64,000 nt of DNA from Polysphondylium violaceum (Eukaryota; Evosea; Eumycetozoa; Dictyosteliales; Dictyosteliaceae). The stretch's first letter is position 1. Each line of letters begins with the position of its first letter. The DNA lies in contig AJWJ01000031.1 in assembly GCA_000277445.1 (NCBI GenBank), forward strand, positions 20,925 to 84,924. The letters run 5' to 3'. Shown here piece after piece: positions 54,011 to 64,000 of this stretch. The notes beneath the pieces are model-generated. The model saw only the letters and a program-made list of their open reading frames with translations, was not told where the DNA came from and did not search any database. The translations under genes and the position numbers were made by a program.

Positions 54011-56411
54011 ATGGCACATGCAAAAGGAATGATTATAGGAGGTATTTTTATGATATGTATAGGAATTACTCTATTTGTTATATCTCTTGCTCTTTTCCCA
54101 GATGTTTTACGTAAAGCTACTGTTGGCGAAATTTTGAAAAATGTATTAGTTGATTCATTTGTATGTATAAAGATCCAACACTATTTGTTCAAAAGTAAAT
54201 TACAGATATTAATTAAACTTCAATAGAATTCACCTAGATATGATGAATGGGCTGGAAAAAATTCAATAGATAATTATTTTCAACAATATTATTATGCTTG
54301 GAATTTAGTATGTATACATAAAATATCTTTACTCTTCCTATGATTATATTAATAATTAAAAAAAGACAAATCCAAATCAAGTTATACAGGGTGGTAAACC
54401 TAAATATGAATCAATTGGTCCATTTAATTATAGATATCAATGGGAGAATTTAAATGTTAGTTTTATAGAGGGTGGAAAAAAGGTTGTTTATTCTCAAAAG
54501 AAAACATTTACTTTTGATCCTAGCCAATCACCCAATGACCCCTATAGTGTTGAAATAACAAATATTAATCCTGCCTATTTGGGCCTAATGCTTCAGTTGG
54601 ATGAAGCTGCGAGTAAAATCAAACAATTTCCTCTTGCCGCAGAAGTCCTCTTATTTATTGTTGGATCGGGTGGCCAAATGAAATTGTTTTTGGAGTATTT
54701 TAACTCAGCTCAGTTCAATACTGTTGCCTATTATGTCAGCAATCCATTGATGTTTCAAGATGCTTTTAAAAATTTAAACAAATCACTCCAAGGCTCTGTT
54801 CCAGATCCAGTGAGCTATATCTATGAACAATGGGCAAATGCAACCAGTCTACCAGCCAAAGGTATCAATTGGGATGGTATGCTCACATCTTTCAACCAAA
54901 CTCCCTCAGGCATTACATTGGACTCTGCACTAAAGATCTTTGATTCGTCCAGTAAGCTGTCTCTCTTGAACGAGTATGGATTGAATGTATGGATTAGTTC
55001 CTATTTGGGTGATGAAACTTCAACAAGCACTTTGTTGGACAATATAAAACTAACTGTCAACCAATTGTCAGCTGTTCAAGAATGGTGGTTAAATAGTTTG
55101 GCACCTTCCCTCACAAATCCATATTTCCTTAGATTATGTGGAATCACAAATTTGGATCTATTGGGTGTCTGTCAATTTATCAATGCCCTTCCATTGCAAG
55201 GTAGATCCATTAATTCGTTGAGTTTTGTAGGCCAACCATACACTCTTGGCCCAATTGAACTCTCTTTAGTTGCCAGTCAAAACTTTTCCGTCACACCCAC
55301 AGAAGCCCAAAGCAATCTTTTCTCTGGCCCAACTAGTATTTTAAACATCAATGGTGTTAGTGAATTTATGAATGCAAGCACCTCCCATGATTATTCTGCC
55401 TGGGGATTAAATGCTCAAGATGGAGATGCTATTTTTGGATATATTTTAGGTGGCATCCTTCCATACAGTAACCAAACTATTATCGATTTGTATGGTAAAG
55501 GTGGTGGCATAATAACTACTCGAACCGTTGATCAATGGCTATGGAATTGCCAAGATATATTATTAGATTTCTTGGGTGTTGAACAAAACTGTGGTCTTCA
55601 ACAAAATGGTACCACTTTGAAACCATCGACCGTTTTTACTGGAAAAAATGATACAATGCTTACAAATATCTATGACAAATACCAAGGTCAACATTTTTTA
55701 ACAGTTTGGAATGGTACTGTTGAGGTACAAGGTGTTACGGAATCTGGTCAATTTGCTCCATTGGCTGATCTTCAACAAAACCTTACTCTCTTTGAAGAAA
55801 ATGTCCTTAGACCATTAAATTTATCTTATGCTTATGACTCTTCTGTTCAAGGAATAGGTACAAAAAGATACTATTTAGCAAACAATAGTTTTCCCATCGA
55901 CCCATTGTTTTACAACAGTATTCCAGGATTTGCCAATCTTACCAGTGTCCAAAACCTCACTGCTTTTGTTTCTCTCTGGGATATGTATGAAGTTCCAGCC
56001 AACTATTCCACCGATTTAATCGATGGTCTCTCACCCTCTTATGAAAACGCATCTATTCCATTGGATTTGGAACCATATTCTGGTAATGCACTGTCATATA
56101 ATCTTAAATTACAATTGAACCTCTTGATCCCCAACAACACTTGGTTTAGCGAAACTTTAAACTACAACAACTTTCCACAATTTGTTTTCTTTCCAATACT
56201 CAAGATTGGTCAAACTGGTTATCCTTCCTCTTCTACCATCAACAATTTAAAGAATCAATTCAAGGAACTTAAAGCTCTAAATCTTGCACCAATTATTATT
56301 TGTGCAATTTTTGGTGGTATCTTGACAATTGTTGGTGTTTGGATGGGTATTGTAGGTTTTAGAAAATTAAGACAACGTTCTGGTTATTTGTCTATCCAAA
56401 ATGAAAATTAG
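54011..56411 (+). CDS. CD36/LIMP-2 family lysosomal membrane protein (copy 2)
   Basis: Three exons (54011-54160, 54227-54307, 54366-56411) encode 758 residues. Exon 2 is 81 bp as in copy 1, and both introns fall at the same codons, showing tandem duplication. N-terminal anchor GMIIGGIFMICIGITLFVIS, C-terminal anchor LAPIIICAIFGGILTIVGVW, and tail GYLSIQNEN with a Y-x-x-phi signal. Lumenal blocks (YYYAWNLTNPNQVI, SIGPFNYRY, TTRTVDQWLWNCQDILLDFL) are shared with copy 1. Codons are AT-ending throughout. The second acceptor is a bare A run ending in AG, weak but conserved in position. Confidence 0.88.
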
Positions 56412-56493
56412 TTTTAAAATAATAAAATTCAAACTATATATATGAGAAAAAAAAATAATTAAAAGCTTAAAAGAATAAGATTACCTTTATTTA

Positions 56494-58914
56494 TTAACCA
56501 TAATATGAAGGAAAATGTTCTGTTTCCGCAAAAGATTTTGTAAATTTACTATCATGAGTCTCTAATAGTTTTGGGTTTATATTAACCAATTTAAATGGTA
56601 AATGTTTGAAATAGTCACAGGGCTTTACCTTACTGTTGGTTAAATTTAAGTAACAAAACTCTAACATTTCTCTATCATGTTCTTTGGATTTGGGTGGAAT
56701 CAATCTAATTTTTGTTCTATGCAATAATATATCTATTAGATAATAATTTTCATTTTGATTTGCATAAACACTTGCGGTTTTTAAAAATACTTTTTCATTG
56801 AGATCATTTGAAAACATTGAAACAAGATATAAAAACACTTTTAGTGATTTACAAAAATTTCTTGAAGACAAAAAGGCTAATAGAATCCCTTGAATCCTGT
56901 TTTGGAGAGTTGATAAGTCTTGTTGTGATAATTTTGACAAAACTAATTTTGCACAAGACAATGAACCTCGGTAAAGAGCCTCCTGAAGGGCACTAATAGA
57001 AGTGATGGGTGGACGAGAATAAAATGAAATCTTGTGAGATGAAAAGAAATCAAAGTCTTGAAAGGAAATATAGAAAAAGGGTGGACGATAGGAAGAGTTG
57101 GTGGGTATGAATAAATTGCTACTAACAGATGGTAAATGTTTTGGCTCTAGTGATGGTTCATTATACTGAATAAATAGTGCCTTAAAGTAGTTTACAATCT
57201 CTATAGCATTCTTTTTTTCATCTTCATCTTTAGCCCCTGCCAAGAAAATATAGGCGTTTAGAAATTGTTCTTTTACCTTTTTACGAGTCAATTCGTGATT
57301 GTCTATATTTGATTCAATAAATCTGATTACATTTTTGACATCCAATCTTTTGCAAGCAAATTTTAGCAATTTGCAATAGACTTCATCTTGAATAGGTGTG
57401 AAATTCTCTTTACGTAAAATGAGAAATTCAAATATTTCCATGTGATCATGTTCATAGGCCGAAACTATATCGTCATCATGAGGAATAGCTTGGAAGCGTG
57501 TAGTACAAAACTTTACAAAATCAATATTACCCTCTCTAATGGCTTTTGTATAGAAAAAGGTGTATTCATAGGTTGTGTGGGATGCCAATTTGATTAGAAA
57601 TGGAAAAGGATCTTTAATTAATGGACTATAGATACTAAATACATCTGGTCTATAACGATCTTGCAATAATTGATAGAACAACAATACTTTATCATCCAGA
57701 GTCATAGTTTCATCTCGAAATACTTTGAAATGATTATCTAGCATTTTACGATTGGATTTTTCAAGGTACGCCACGATTTCCTTGTTTTCATAAAACAAAT
57801 CACCATAGAATTGAACTTTGGATTCTGTCAACAGTACGACTAAATTTAAATCTTTAGAGTTTGTTTTGATCATCATCTTTTTTTTCTTTGCAAAGAATAA
57901 ATCTTTTGGGTCTGAGCAATATTTTAATAGTGTTTGGGCTACTTGAAGATTATTGATTTCATATTCTGGTTTTGAAAGTAAAGCTGATTTATAATGCCTG
58001 ATGTAAAAGTTGAGTAACTCTACCGTTTTAAAGGCAAATTGAATATTTTCTAAAAAGAATGATTTCTCAAGTGGTGCAATCACTTCCACTCCATATAGTT
58101 TTGAATAATGTTTTATAGGATACTTTTTTGGCTTGGCAAATAGTGGACATACTTGTAAAATCCATTTAAATAAATCAATAATCTCTTTTTGGCAATCATC
58201 TTCCAAGACTTCTAGCAGCTGTATGGTAAACTCTTGATCACTCCAATCATTTATATTGGTTCGGCACAAGTCTTTATGTTTAATAAAATGGCTATTTGTA
58301 AACAGTGGTTTATAATTTCGTCTTTCAGGATTTTTACCAAGATAAATTCTTTTTCTCTCCAACAAAAATGGAAAAATTTGATCATCCAAGAATAGAGAAT
58401 GAATTGAATACGTGTTTTCTGGTATCAATCTATCAAACAATTTAACTCTAGTCATTGATATACCAAGATTCATAGACACATGACCAGGAAGAGTAACTTG
58501 TAATTGAAAGGGAAACAAGTTGAAAACCTCGTCAAATATTGCGGCCAACTGTTGATCTTGATTTTTATAATAAAATTGTTGGTATCTGTCAATATTAAAA
58601 CTTGTGAGATAAGGTAAATCTAACCAATCTTCATAGTAGGTTTTGTGCTGACTAAATATTTCATACTTGTCAATCTCGTCATCAGAGATAAATACTTGTG
58701 CAAATTGTTTAAACCTGTACTGAATCAAATTCAAATTACCAGTATTTAATAATTCAACCAATTGTAAATCTTCAGTAGAGTGATACTCTAGTCCATTTCG
58801 ATAAAAATAATACCCATTTCTTTTTAAACCTAAATGAGTAAATATTTTATTTCTGATATAATGATTTCTATAAATAAAAAAGAATGTAGAATTATTATTA
58901 TTACTACTATCCAT
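56494..58914 (-). CDS. Large dictyostelid-type protein with ankyrin-like helical repeats
   Basis: 806 residues from the ATG at 58914, one exon. The N-terminus (FFFIYRNHYIRNKIFTHLGL) matches the leader found on many dictyostelid ankyrin/FNIP-type proteins. The body is a series of helix pairs (LVELLNTGNLNLIQYRF, AIREGNIDFVKFC, LYRGSLSCAKLVL, ILLHRTKIRLIPP) reminiscent of ankyrin repeats but without a clean consensus. Such genes form very large families with unknown function in these amoebae. It is convergent with the LIMP-2-like copy 2. No catalytic motif. Confidence 0.6.
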   Translation of the reverse strand: MDSSNNNNSTFFFIYRNHYIRNKIFTHLGLKRNGYYFYRNGLEYHSTEDLQLVELLNTGNLNLIQYRFKQFAQVFISDDEIDKYEIFSQHKTYYEDWLDLPYLTSFNIDRYQQFYYKNQDQQLAAIFDEVFNLFPFQLQVTLPGHVSMNLGISMTRVKLFDRLIPENTYSIHSLFLDDQIFPFLLERKRIYLGKNPERRNYKPLFTNSHFIKHKDLCRTNINDWSDQEFTIQLLEVLEDDCQKEIIDLFKWILQVCPLFAKPKKYPIKHYSKLYGVEVIAPLEKSFFLENIQFAFKTVELLNFYIRHYKSALLSKPEYEINNLQVAQTLLKYCSDPKDLFFAKKKKMMIKTNSKDLNLVVLLTESKVQFYGDLFYENKEIVAYLEKSNRKMLDNHFKVFRDETMTLDDKVLLFYQLLQDRYRPDVFSIYSPLIKDPFPFLIKLASHTTYEYTFFYTKAIREGNIDFVKFCTTRFQAIPHDDDIVSAYEHDHMEIFEFLILRKENFTPIQDEVYCKLLKFACKRLDVKNVIRFIESNIDNHELTRKKVKEQFLNAYIFLAGAKDEDEKKNAIEIVNYFKALFIQYNEPSLEPKHLPSVSSNLFIPTNSSYRPPFFYISFQDFDFFSSHKISFYSRPPITSISALQEALYRGSLSCAKLVLSKLSQQDLSTLQNRIQGILLAFLSSRNFCKSLKVFLYLVSMFSNDLNEKVFLKTASVYANQNENYYLIDILLHRTKIRLIPPKSKEHDREMLEFCYLNLTNSKVKPCDYFKHLPFKLVNINPKLLETHDSKFTKSFAETEHFPSYYG

Positions 58915-58943
58915 ATTCTTTAGATTGATGGGTAATTCCTTGT

Positions 58944-58979
58944 GAGAAATTTATGAAGACTTTCATTCATAAACTTCTC
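58944..58979. repeat. 14-bp hairpin next to the start of the minus-strand gene
   Basis: GAGAAATTTATGAA and TTCATAAACTTCTC pair with one mismatch around an 8-base loop, 30 bp upstream of the ATG at 58914. Confidence 0.7.
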
Positions 58980-59153
58980 CTGATAAAAAATGAGAAAAAA
59001 AACATAAATTTAAAAAAAAAATAAAGAAAATTGCTAGAAGTGATCCATTGGTAAGTCTTAATTTAGATTAATCTTCATCCAAGATATTAAATAAATATCG
59101 ATAAAAAAAAGATATATATAAAAAAATTGATATCTATATATAAAATTAATTTA

Positions 59154-60755
59154 TTACAACATATTATTAATTCTTCTATTATTATTTTGTAAACGATTTT
59201 GAGCATGATCAACTTTTGAATCAATTCTATCCAATTGTTCAGAGGATCTTACAACTTCGGTTGTAATAGTTTTTGCAATATCACCAATATCACCCAAAGC
59301 TCTACTAATTTCATCCAAATCATTGTCTTGTTCAATTAAATCAGCCTTGGTTTGACCGGTAGCATTCTTGATTAAATGAGATTGACCCATATTACTGGTA
59401 CGAGTAAAGAGGGCGCTTTGGTTAGCACGACCTGCAGAGGGTACGAAACGAATGGTTGGAAGACCATAGAGGAAATTCTTTACACCTGGTTCAAAGATAA
59501 CTTTGGGTGCCTTGCCGTGTTTGCCATTCGAACGAAGGACAATCTCGTTGACAACGTTTTGAATGTATGACGAGGCGAGACGGAAGCGAGGGTACTTGTT
59601 GTCAATGAAACGAATGTCAAGATGTTGGGGACGTGCCCTCACAACAAGACTGTCGATGGCGTCATAGGCAAAGGAAGAGACTTGGTCGGTCTTGGCATTC
59701 TTGTTGATGTCGAGGATGCAAAACTTGTCTGCGCCCATTTGGATGTATGCGGGTACCAAGCTGTCGTTGGCAAGCTTTTCGAGAATGTCAATGTCGAGTG
59801 CAGGCTCCTCTCTCTTTCTCACTTGGAGTGTTCTGTCGATGGGGGCGTTGGCAGGTCCGCCTTTATTGCCGTTTTTAAAGTCTTTGTCAAACGAGTTTGA
59901 TATAGCACCACCCCAACTCTCTATGCCCTTAAGGAGTTTGTCTGAACGATCTAAATTTGAGTGAATATTGTCCAAATTATTCTCCATATTATCGATAATC
60001 TCTGCTTGTAAACTGAGCTCATTTAGTGTAGAGATACCAGTCTCTCTTGTTTCATTTACTAATCTAAGGGCCATCTTTGTGCTCTCTGTATCCACTTTAA
60101 CTCTACCTTGTTGTTGTTGTAGTTGTTGTTGCTCTGCTTGTTGTTTAATTTTATTGGCTCTATTCATTTCCTCTTCGATAGAGGGTGGATCATAAAACAT
60201 TGGTGGATTTTTCCAAAGATGTGAAAGTAATGTAAAAGCTTCATCTCTATGAGAAAATGTTCCAAATGTATACTAGTAGTGTTTTTAAAGATTAGTATTA
60301 TACTATAAATGTTGTTGTTTTTGATAAATACATTATTACTTGATGTTGAAATTGCAATAGCATTATTTACAAATAAAGTATAGTCTTTTTTCATTTCAGT
60401 CACTCTTCTAAATGGAATTGATTCCTATAGTTTGATAAGATTGTTATTGTTAGACAGCAGATCGGTAGTTAACGACAACCAATAATACACATACAGTAGT
60501 ACTACCCATTGAAGCAATAAATGAAATGAAGTTTGCAGTAATATACATTTTGCCAAGAGTAACTTTACCCAAGGCGCAGGAATAATCTTGAATCACATAT
60601 TCAGTATCTGGATAATTAAATGTTTTTCTGATTAAGTCTGTTTTATTTTTAAGATGATTAGCTTTATCAATTGGTGATGCCTAGTTTTTATGTTGTTAGT
60701 ATACTACGCGTGTGTGTGAGTGAGGGTGTTATTTTTAAAATGTGCTACGAACCAT
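59154..60755 (-). CDS. GRAM - SNAP-25-like Qb/Qc SNARE with PH-like insert
   Basis: Four coding exons inferred (60755-60753, 60680-60495, 60424-60332, 60272-59154), 466 residues; the one-codon first exon with gttcgt donor is tentative. Exons 2-4 join in phase to give a GRAM domain near 18-117 (YPDTEYVIQDYSCALGK, LGKMYITANFISFIA, IPFRRVTEMKKD, FGTFSHRDEAFTLLSHLW). A Qb-SNARE helix follows near 155-213 (zero-layer Gln in LSLQAEI). A folded linker near 248-376 looks PH-like (AYDAIDSLVVRARPQHLDIR, FRLASSYIQNVVNEIVLR). The Qc helix near 403-464 has Ser where the zero-layer Gln is expected (VVRSSEQLDRI). No membrane anchor. It probably mediates fusion at phosphoinositide-rich membranes. Animal SNAP-25 lacks both added domains. 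Confidence 0.82.
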
Positions 60756-61383
60756 TTTTAAGCTTTAGCTATTTATAGTATGTGGATGACGGATGGACGG
60801 TGATGATGGTTATACTAGAGTTTATTGATGAATACACTACACAATATTGTTTCTCTGTGGATCAACACTACACAGGAATATCAACTTTGAAAAAATAAAA
60901 TAAAAAAAATAAAAAAAAAATATATAAAATTTGCAAAACTCTAGATATTTTATTATTTTTTTTTTATTTTATTTTTTTAGGTGGTGATGATATCAAATGT
61001 GACGTATACGTCATGATCAGTCGGAAATGGATTTCTTGTGATGTTTTTGGATATCTGTAAAATGAAAAAAAATAAAAATCATCTCTTTTCTTCTGATATC
61101 AGTCCGATGACAACGATTGTTTTCAGACACTCAAACATACCCAACCACTAGAGTTCGAGATAAATAGATACTCACACAAAATATCCTATGTCATATCGTC
61201 CTCTGCTCAAACTAGGTTTTGTATATCAATGCAATTGAGAGAACAGATTAATCTATAAACACATTTTTGGTAGTTTGATTTAAATAACAATCTATTTAAT
61301 TTTTAAACAAATAAAATTATCCGAGTCCAAGATTGTTGTAATGGATAGAATAAGTAATAATCATTTTCTTTACATATAAAATT
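60756..61383. promoter_or_regulatory. Upstream region of the GRAM-SNARE gene
   Basis: A/T-rich with a perfect TGACGTATACGTCA palindrome at 61000-61013, 245 bp from the start. No gene. Confidence 0.45.
61000..61013. promoter_or_regulatory. bZIP/CRE-like palindrome
   Basis: TGACGT and ACGTCA half-sites in a perfect 14-bp palindrome, the form recognised by CREB/bZIP dimers with two-base spacing. Binding is inferred. Confidence 0.45.
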
Positions 61384-61569
61384 AGAGATGGAGGAATATT
61401 TAAATATATAATCAAGTATCTTAGGGATGGTTGTATAGAATCAATTCCAATTTTTTCTCAAACGGAATTTGTAAATGAATTAAAGTTTTATAAAGTAGTT
61501 TCAAAAGATACAACAGTCTCTAGTATATTTTATGATCCTAGAAAGAAAAAAAAGTTGTTGAAGAGATAA
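61384..61569 (+). pseudogene. BTB/KCTD-domain exon fragment
   Basis: After an AG acceptor the strand reads RDGGIFKYIIKYLRDG and CIESIPIFSQTEFVNELKFY, then a stop. This is the second half of a potassium-channel-tetramerisation BTB domain (D-R-D-G-x-x-F-x-x-I-L-x-x-L-R-x-G). The first half and a start codon are not seen. Likely a gene relic adjoining other relics. Confidence 0.6.
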
Positions 61570-62468
61570 AATCATTAGACCTTGGATAAAATACTAGTAC
61601 TCCACCAACACCAACTACACCTAATTCTTTTTTAATTGGCACCAGCACTTCTTTTTCTGGCAAGAGTAGCAATGATGATAATGGCACACCAAAGGGGTTT
61701 GTCTTATTTAACCACTTTGGTGTGCCATATTCTGACAGATTTTTTTCGAACTCCATCTCCATCATCACCATTTGTTACGACGAATCCATCATCGTCTTTA
61801 TTTGGTGAAGAACTGATTTGAGAATGTCCAGCATGTGAACATAAAAATGACGAAAAGAAAACTATATGTTGTTTATGTTTGATTTCCAAACCAAAGAGTA
61901 TCACATATAAACCAAAATCCCAAGAAACTCCTTTAAATGGCTCTTTTGGATATGCACCAAATGCTTCTGTCTTTGGTCAACCAACTTCAACTGGATTATT
62001 TGGTTCAAGTGGGTTATTTACTTCCGATATACCCTCATAAGGTCAGACCAGTGGGTACCGGTGCACCACCCTACACTGCCACTGAAAGCGAGGGTTGTTC
62101 CATTGTAACCATCACAGCCATGGATGCCTACAGCACAAAATCATTTGAAGAGCTTAGATTGGAGGATGTGTTGTACAAAAAGGATAAAATATACAAGACA
62201 GGTGCAACTACAACTACTTCGCCATTTAGCACCGCTTTTGGTGGTGCCTCTACTCCTTTGGACGGAACTTCATCACCCTTTGGAACAAGCTCTACAACAA
62301 GCTCACCCTTTGGCGGTGCCTCAACCACCTCATCTTTTAGCCGCGCTTCAAATGGCCCTAACCACATCAACATCATCATCAACAAGTGCACCAACTTCAA
62401 CTGGAATATTTGGCTCATCATCAACTACACCAAGCACTTCTGGTAGTGAATTACTTTCAAGTACTTGA
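61570..62468 (+). pseudogene. Broken Nup98-like FG nucleoporin with RanBP2 zinc finger
   Basis: Three frames must be combined. From 61746 there is Pro/Ser-rich sequence and SLFGEELI, a TGA exactly where the zinc-finger Trp is expected (61819-61821), then ECPACEHKND...ICCLC, a C-x2-C-x10-C-x2-C RanBP2 finger, and FG motifs (SVFGQ, GLFGSSGLF). After a stop and frame change come GTGAPPYTATESEG and IVTITAMDAYSTKSFEELRL, matching the GLEBS region of Nup98, then S-P-F-G repeats and a further frameshift to GIFGSSSTTPS. Several breaks make it a pseudogene unless the assembly is wrong. Confidence 0.6.
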
Positions 62469-62526
62469 TATTATTAGTAATTAATTTATTTGTACAAAAC
62501 ATTTTAAAAATATAATCATTATTCTT

Positions 62527-63326
62527 TTGATCTACCAAATACTGATGGTCCACTTGAGCTTGGATAATAATAATAATAATAATAATATGGATCAATCTAC
62601 ATCACCATACTATGGGAAATCACCATTAGCATCACCAACCATGAATAATAGTGTTGGCGGTATTGGTGGTATGAATCCAACAAAATCACCATCACATTTG
62701 TCTCAACAACAACATCATCATCTTCAACAACAACAACAACACTATCAGAATGTACATGTTCCATCCAACACCAATGTTACCACTACAACAACATCAAATC
62801 CCATCACACCAATAACATCACCCTCCCAATGAATGGGTCACACTCGTTATCTCAATTACTCAACACAGAACAAGATGAAATAGTACCACATGACGATGGT
62901 TTATACCTGAAAATGAATCAAAAGAAACTAATCCACCCAACTACAGAGAGAGTCGCTCACCCCCCACTCTCCACCAACAGTATCATAGGCCACACACCAG
63001 CCATCCTTGGTGATCACTCTAGTAGTTTGCTAATCAATGGACTGGATATTACACACAATGGTAGTGGTAATGGTGGTAATAATGATGGTATGTTGATGAT
63101 GGGTGATAACCATTTACTCAACACTGCCAACACCAATACCAACAACAACCACCACCATCATCATCACCATCACACATCATCATTGGTATCACCGATAATA
63201 TCAAACCCTACAGTTTCGTCACTTGACACCAACCCATTATTCTCCTCCTCTCTATTTAGTTTTCATCAAGATAAATTGGGTGGTGGATTATTCTCCCTCA
63301 TCTTCTATTTTTGGTCCTCAAAATAA
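62527..63326 (+). pseudogene. Low-complexity coding relic in two frames
   Basis: A Gln/His/Thr-rich frame (MDQSTSPYYGKSPLASPTMN) ends at 62832, and a second frame opens at 62829 (MNGSHSLSQLLNTEQDEIVP, then a His run). They overlap by four bases as if one ORF were frameshifted. Composition fits a dictyostelid transcription factor tail, but no DNA-binding domain is present. Could be a gene piece or active gene with an error. Confidence 0.35.
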
Positions 63327-63374
63327 TTTGCCATTCTACCACCAAAATCAACAACCTTCATCAACACCATTTTT

Positions 63375-63598
63375 CAAAAATTAAAAACAGAAATAATATT
63401 ATTAGTCCTTTGTCCTTCCACAACCCTGATAAATCTGATTTGAGTATCTTCATAAATCTTTCTTTTGCTTCTTTAAATATTGTCATTTCATCGATTAGTA
63501 GTGATTGAGGGAATCCTAAATATTTATATGGGTTGTTGGTTGTGATGATTGGTATCTCTTTAATTGAGTCAAGTAATACTATCTCTACTATATGAGGC
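63375..63598 (-). mobile_element. Non-LTR retrotransposon RT fragment (thumb part)
   Basis: The minus strand reads VEIVLLDSIKEIPIITTNNP, then YKYLGFPQSLLIDEM and FKEAKERFMKILKSDLSGLW. The Y-K-Y-L-G block after an I-P segment is typical of LINE reverse transcriptases. No complete ORF. Confidence 0.6.
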
Positions 63599-63840
63599 CA
63601 TTCTACTAATCCATTTAGGTAAATACCACATTTCTGTGCATCCTGTCTATGTTAAAGAGGTAACTGAGACTGCTATTAAAAAAGTCAAGGTTACCAATCA
63701 AATGTTCATTGACGACCTCAAGATTTATTCCTGCACAATAAACAACATTTGAAGAGTATTTATCCTCACGGATCATGCTTTCAAATCAATTGGCATGAGC
63801 ATTAACATCACCATGGAAATGGTTTTTTTATTTAATAGTA
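63585..63840 (+). mobile_element. Non-LTR retrotransposon RT fragment (palm part)
   Basis: The plus strand reads VTETAIKKVKVTNQMFIDDL, KIYSCTINNI, an in-frame TGA, then FILTDHAFKSIGMSINITME. F-I-D-D-L-K-I-Y-S is the YxDD catalytic box of LINE reverse transcriptases, and the following F-x-x-I-G-M-x-I-N is the next conserved helix. It is head-to-head with the thumb fragment on the opposite strand. Confidence 0.6.
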
Positions 63841-64000
63841 TGTGGTATTAATATTAATTATTTCTCCAACAGTGATTGACAAAGATAAACAAGAGAAAGG
63901 TGTGTAATATTTTTAATTAATGTGAACTTCCAACAAATTGCTCTGTTCTCACCCCCGCAATCGATCGTGTCTTTTATTTTTTTACCAATTTTTTTTTTTT

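Noticed and set aside
1-64000. tRNA genes, rRNA and CRISPR arrays
   Set aside because: Scanning for GGTTCGA-type B boxes and for spaced direct repeats showed nothing convincing; a tRNAscan run would be decisive.

Overview
This is AT-rich eukaryotic nuclear DNA from a dictyostelid social amoeba. The evidence is short GT..AG introns of about 60-220 bp that are even more AT-rich than the exons, long homopolymer and triplet repeats in intergenic DNA, poly-Asn/Gln/Ser/Thr tracts inside proteins, CBM49 cellulose-binding matrix proteins, FNIP-repeat proteins, and introns placed as expected for Dictyostelium-type orthologues. Coding regions are less Asn-rich than in D. discoideum and several exons hold GC-rich codon patches, so I infer another dictyostelid (a Cavenderia- or Heterostelium-like lineage). 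The species is not proven. I saw no rRNA, tRNA or CRISPR array.

Left part (0-31.4 kb): sec13 (COPII/nuclear pore WD40 protein), a secreted protein with three CBM49 domains, a 2.6-kb non-coding region, and a DOCK-family Rac GEF with an N-terminal SH3 domain. Next comes a scrambled island at 12.6-15.1 kb with pieces of a DDE transposase, a broken Rab copy, an intact but unusual Rab-like GTPase and an FNIP scrap. It is followed by a PNK-kinase/HAD-like/SWIM protein, an Nca2-like mitochondrial protein, small orphan genes, a membrin (Qb-SNARE) gene, a phosphatidylinositol phosphate kinase, a small CBM49 protein and an HTTM (vitamin-K-carboxylase-like) membrane protein.

Middle (31.4-51.2 kb): a small CBM49-like secreted protein, an FNIP-repeat protein, a beta-helix membrane protein, a long gene-free stretch, a UbiA prenyltransferase resembling UBIAD1, a tail-anchored protein made of two diverged repeats, a Q/N/S-rich protein with coiled coil, an ARL6IP1/reticulon-like ER protein and an MFSD1-like transporter. 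The following spacer holds a 240-bp fold-back repeat.

Right part (51.2-64 kb): two tandem CD36/LIMP-2 paralogues with identical intron positions but different codon use, a dictyostelid-type large cytosolic protein, and a SNAP-25-type Qb/Qc SNARE. When its upstream exons are assembled, the SNARE gains a GRAM domain and carries a PH-like insert between its two SNARE helices. The last 2.6 kb is a graveyard: a KCTD/BTB exon, a broken Nup98-like FG nucleoporin with a RanBP2 zinc finger, low-complexity ORFs and head-to-head LINE reverse-transcriptase fragments.

Themes are membrane traffic (Sec13, membrin, GRAM-SNARE, Rab, LIMP-2, ARL6IP1, PIP kinase, DOCK) and the cellulose-containing extracellular matrix (three CBM49-type proteins). 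The genes are not co-transcribed. The strongest unusual items are the GRAM-PH-SNAP25 architecture, the PNK/HAD-like/SWIM protein, the 24-bp hairpin near 2.0 kb, the 50.1-50.4 kb fold-back and the rearranged Rab/transposase island. Exon joins were deduced by eye from reading frame, splice consensus and family similarity.
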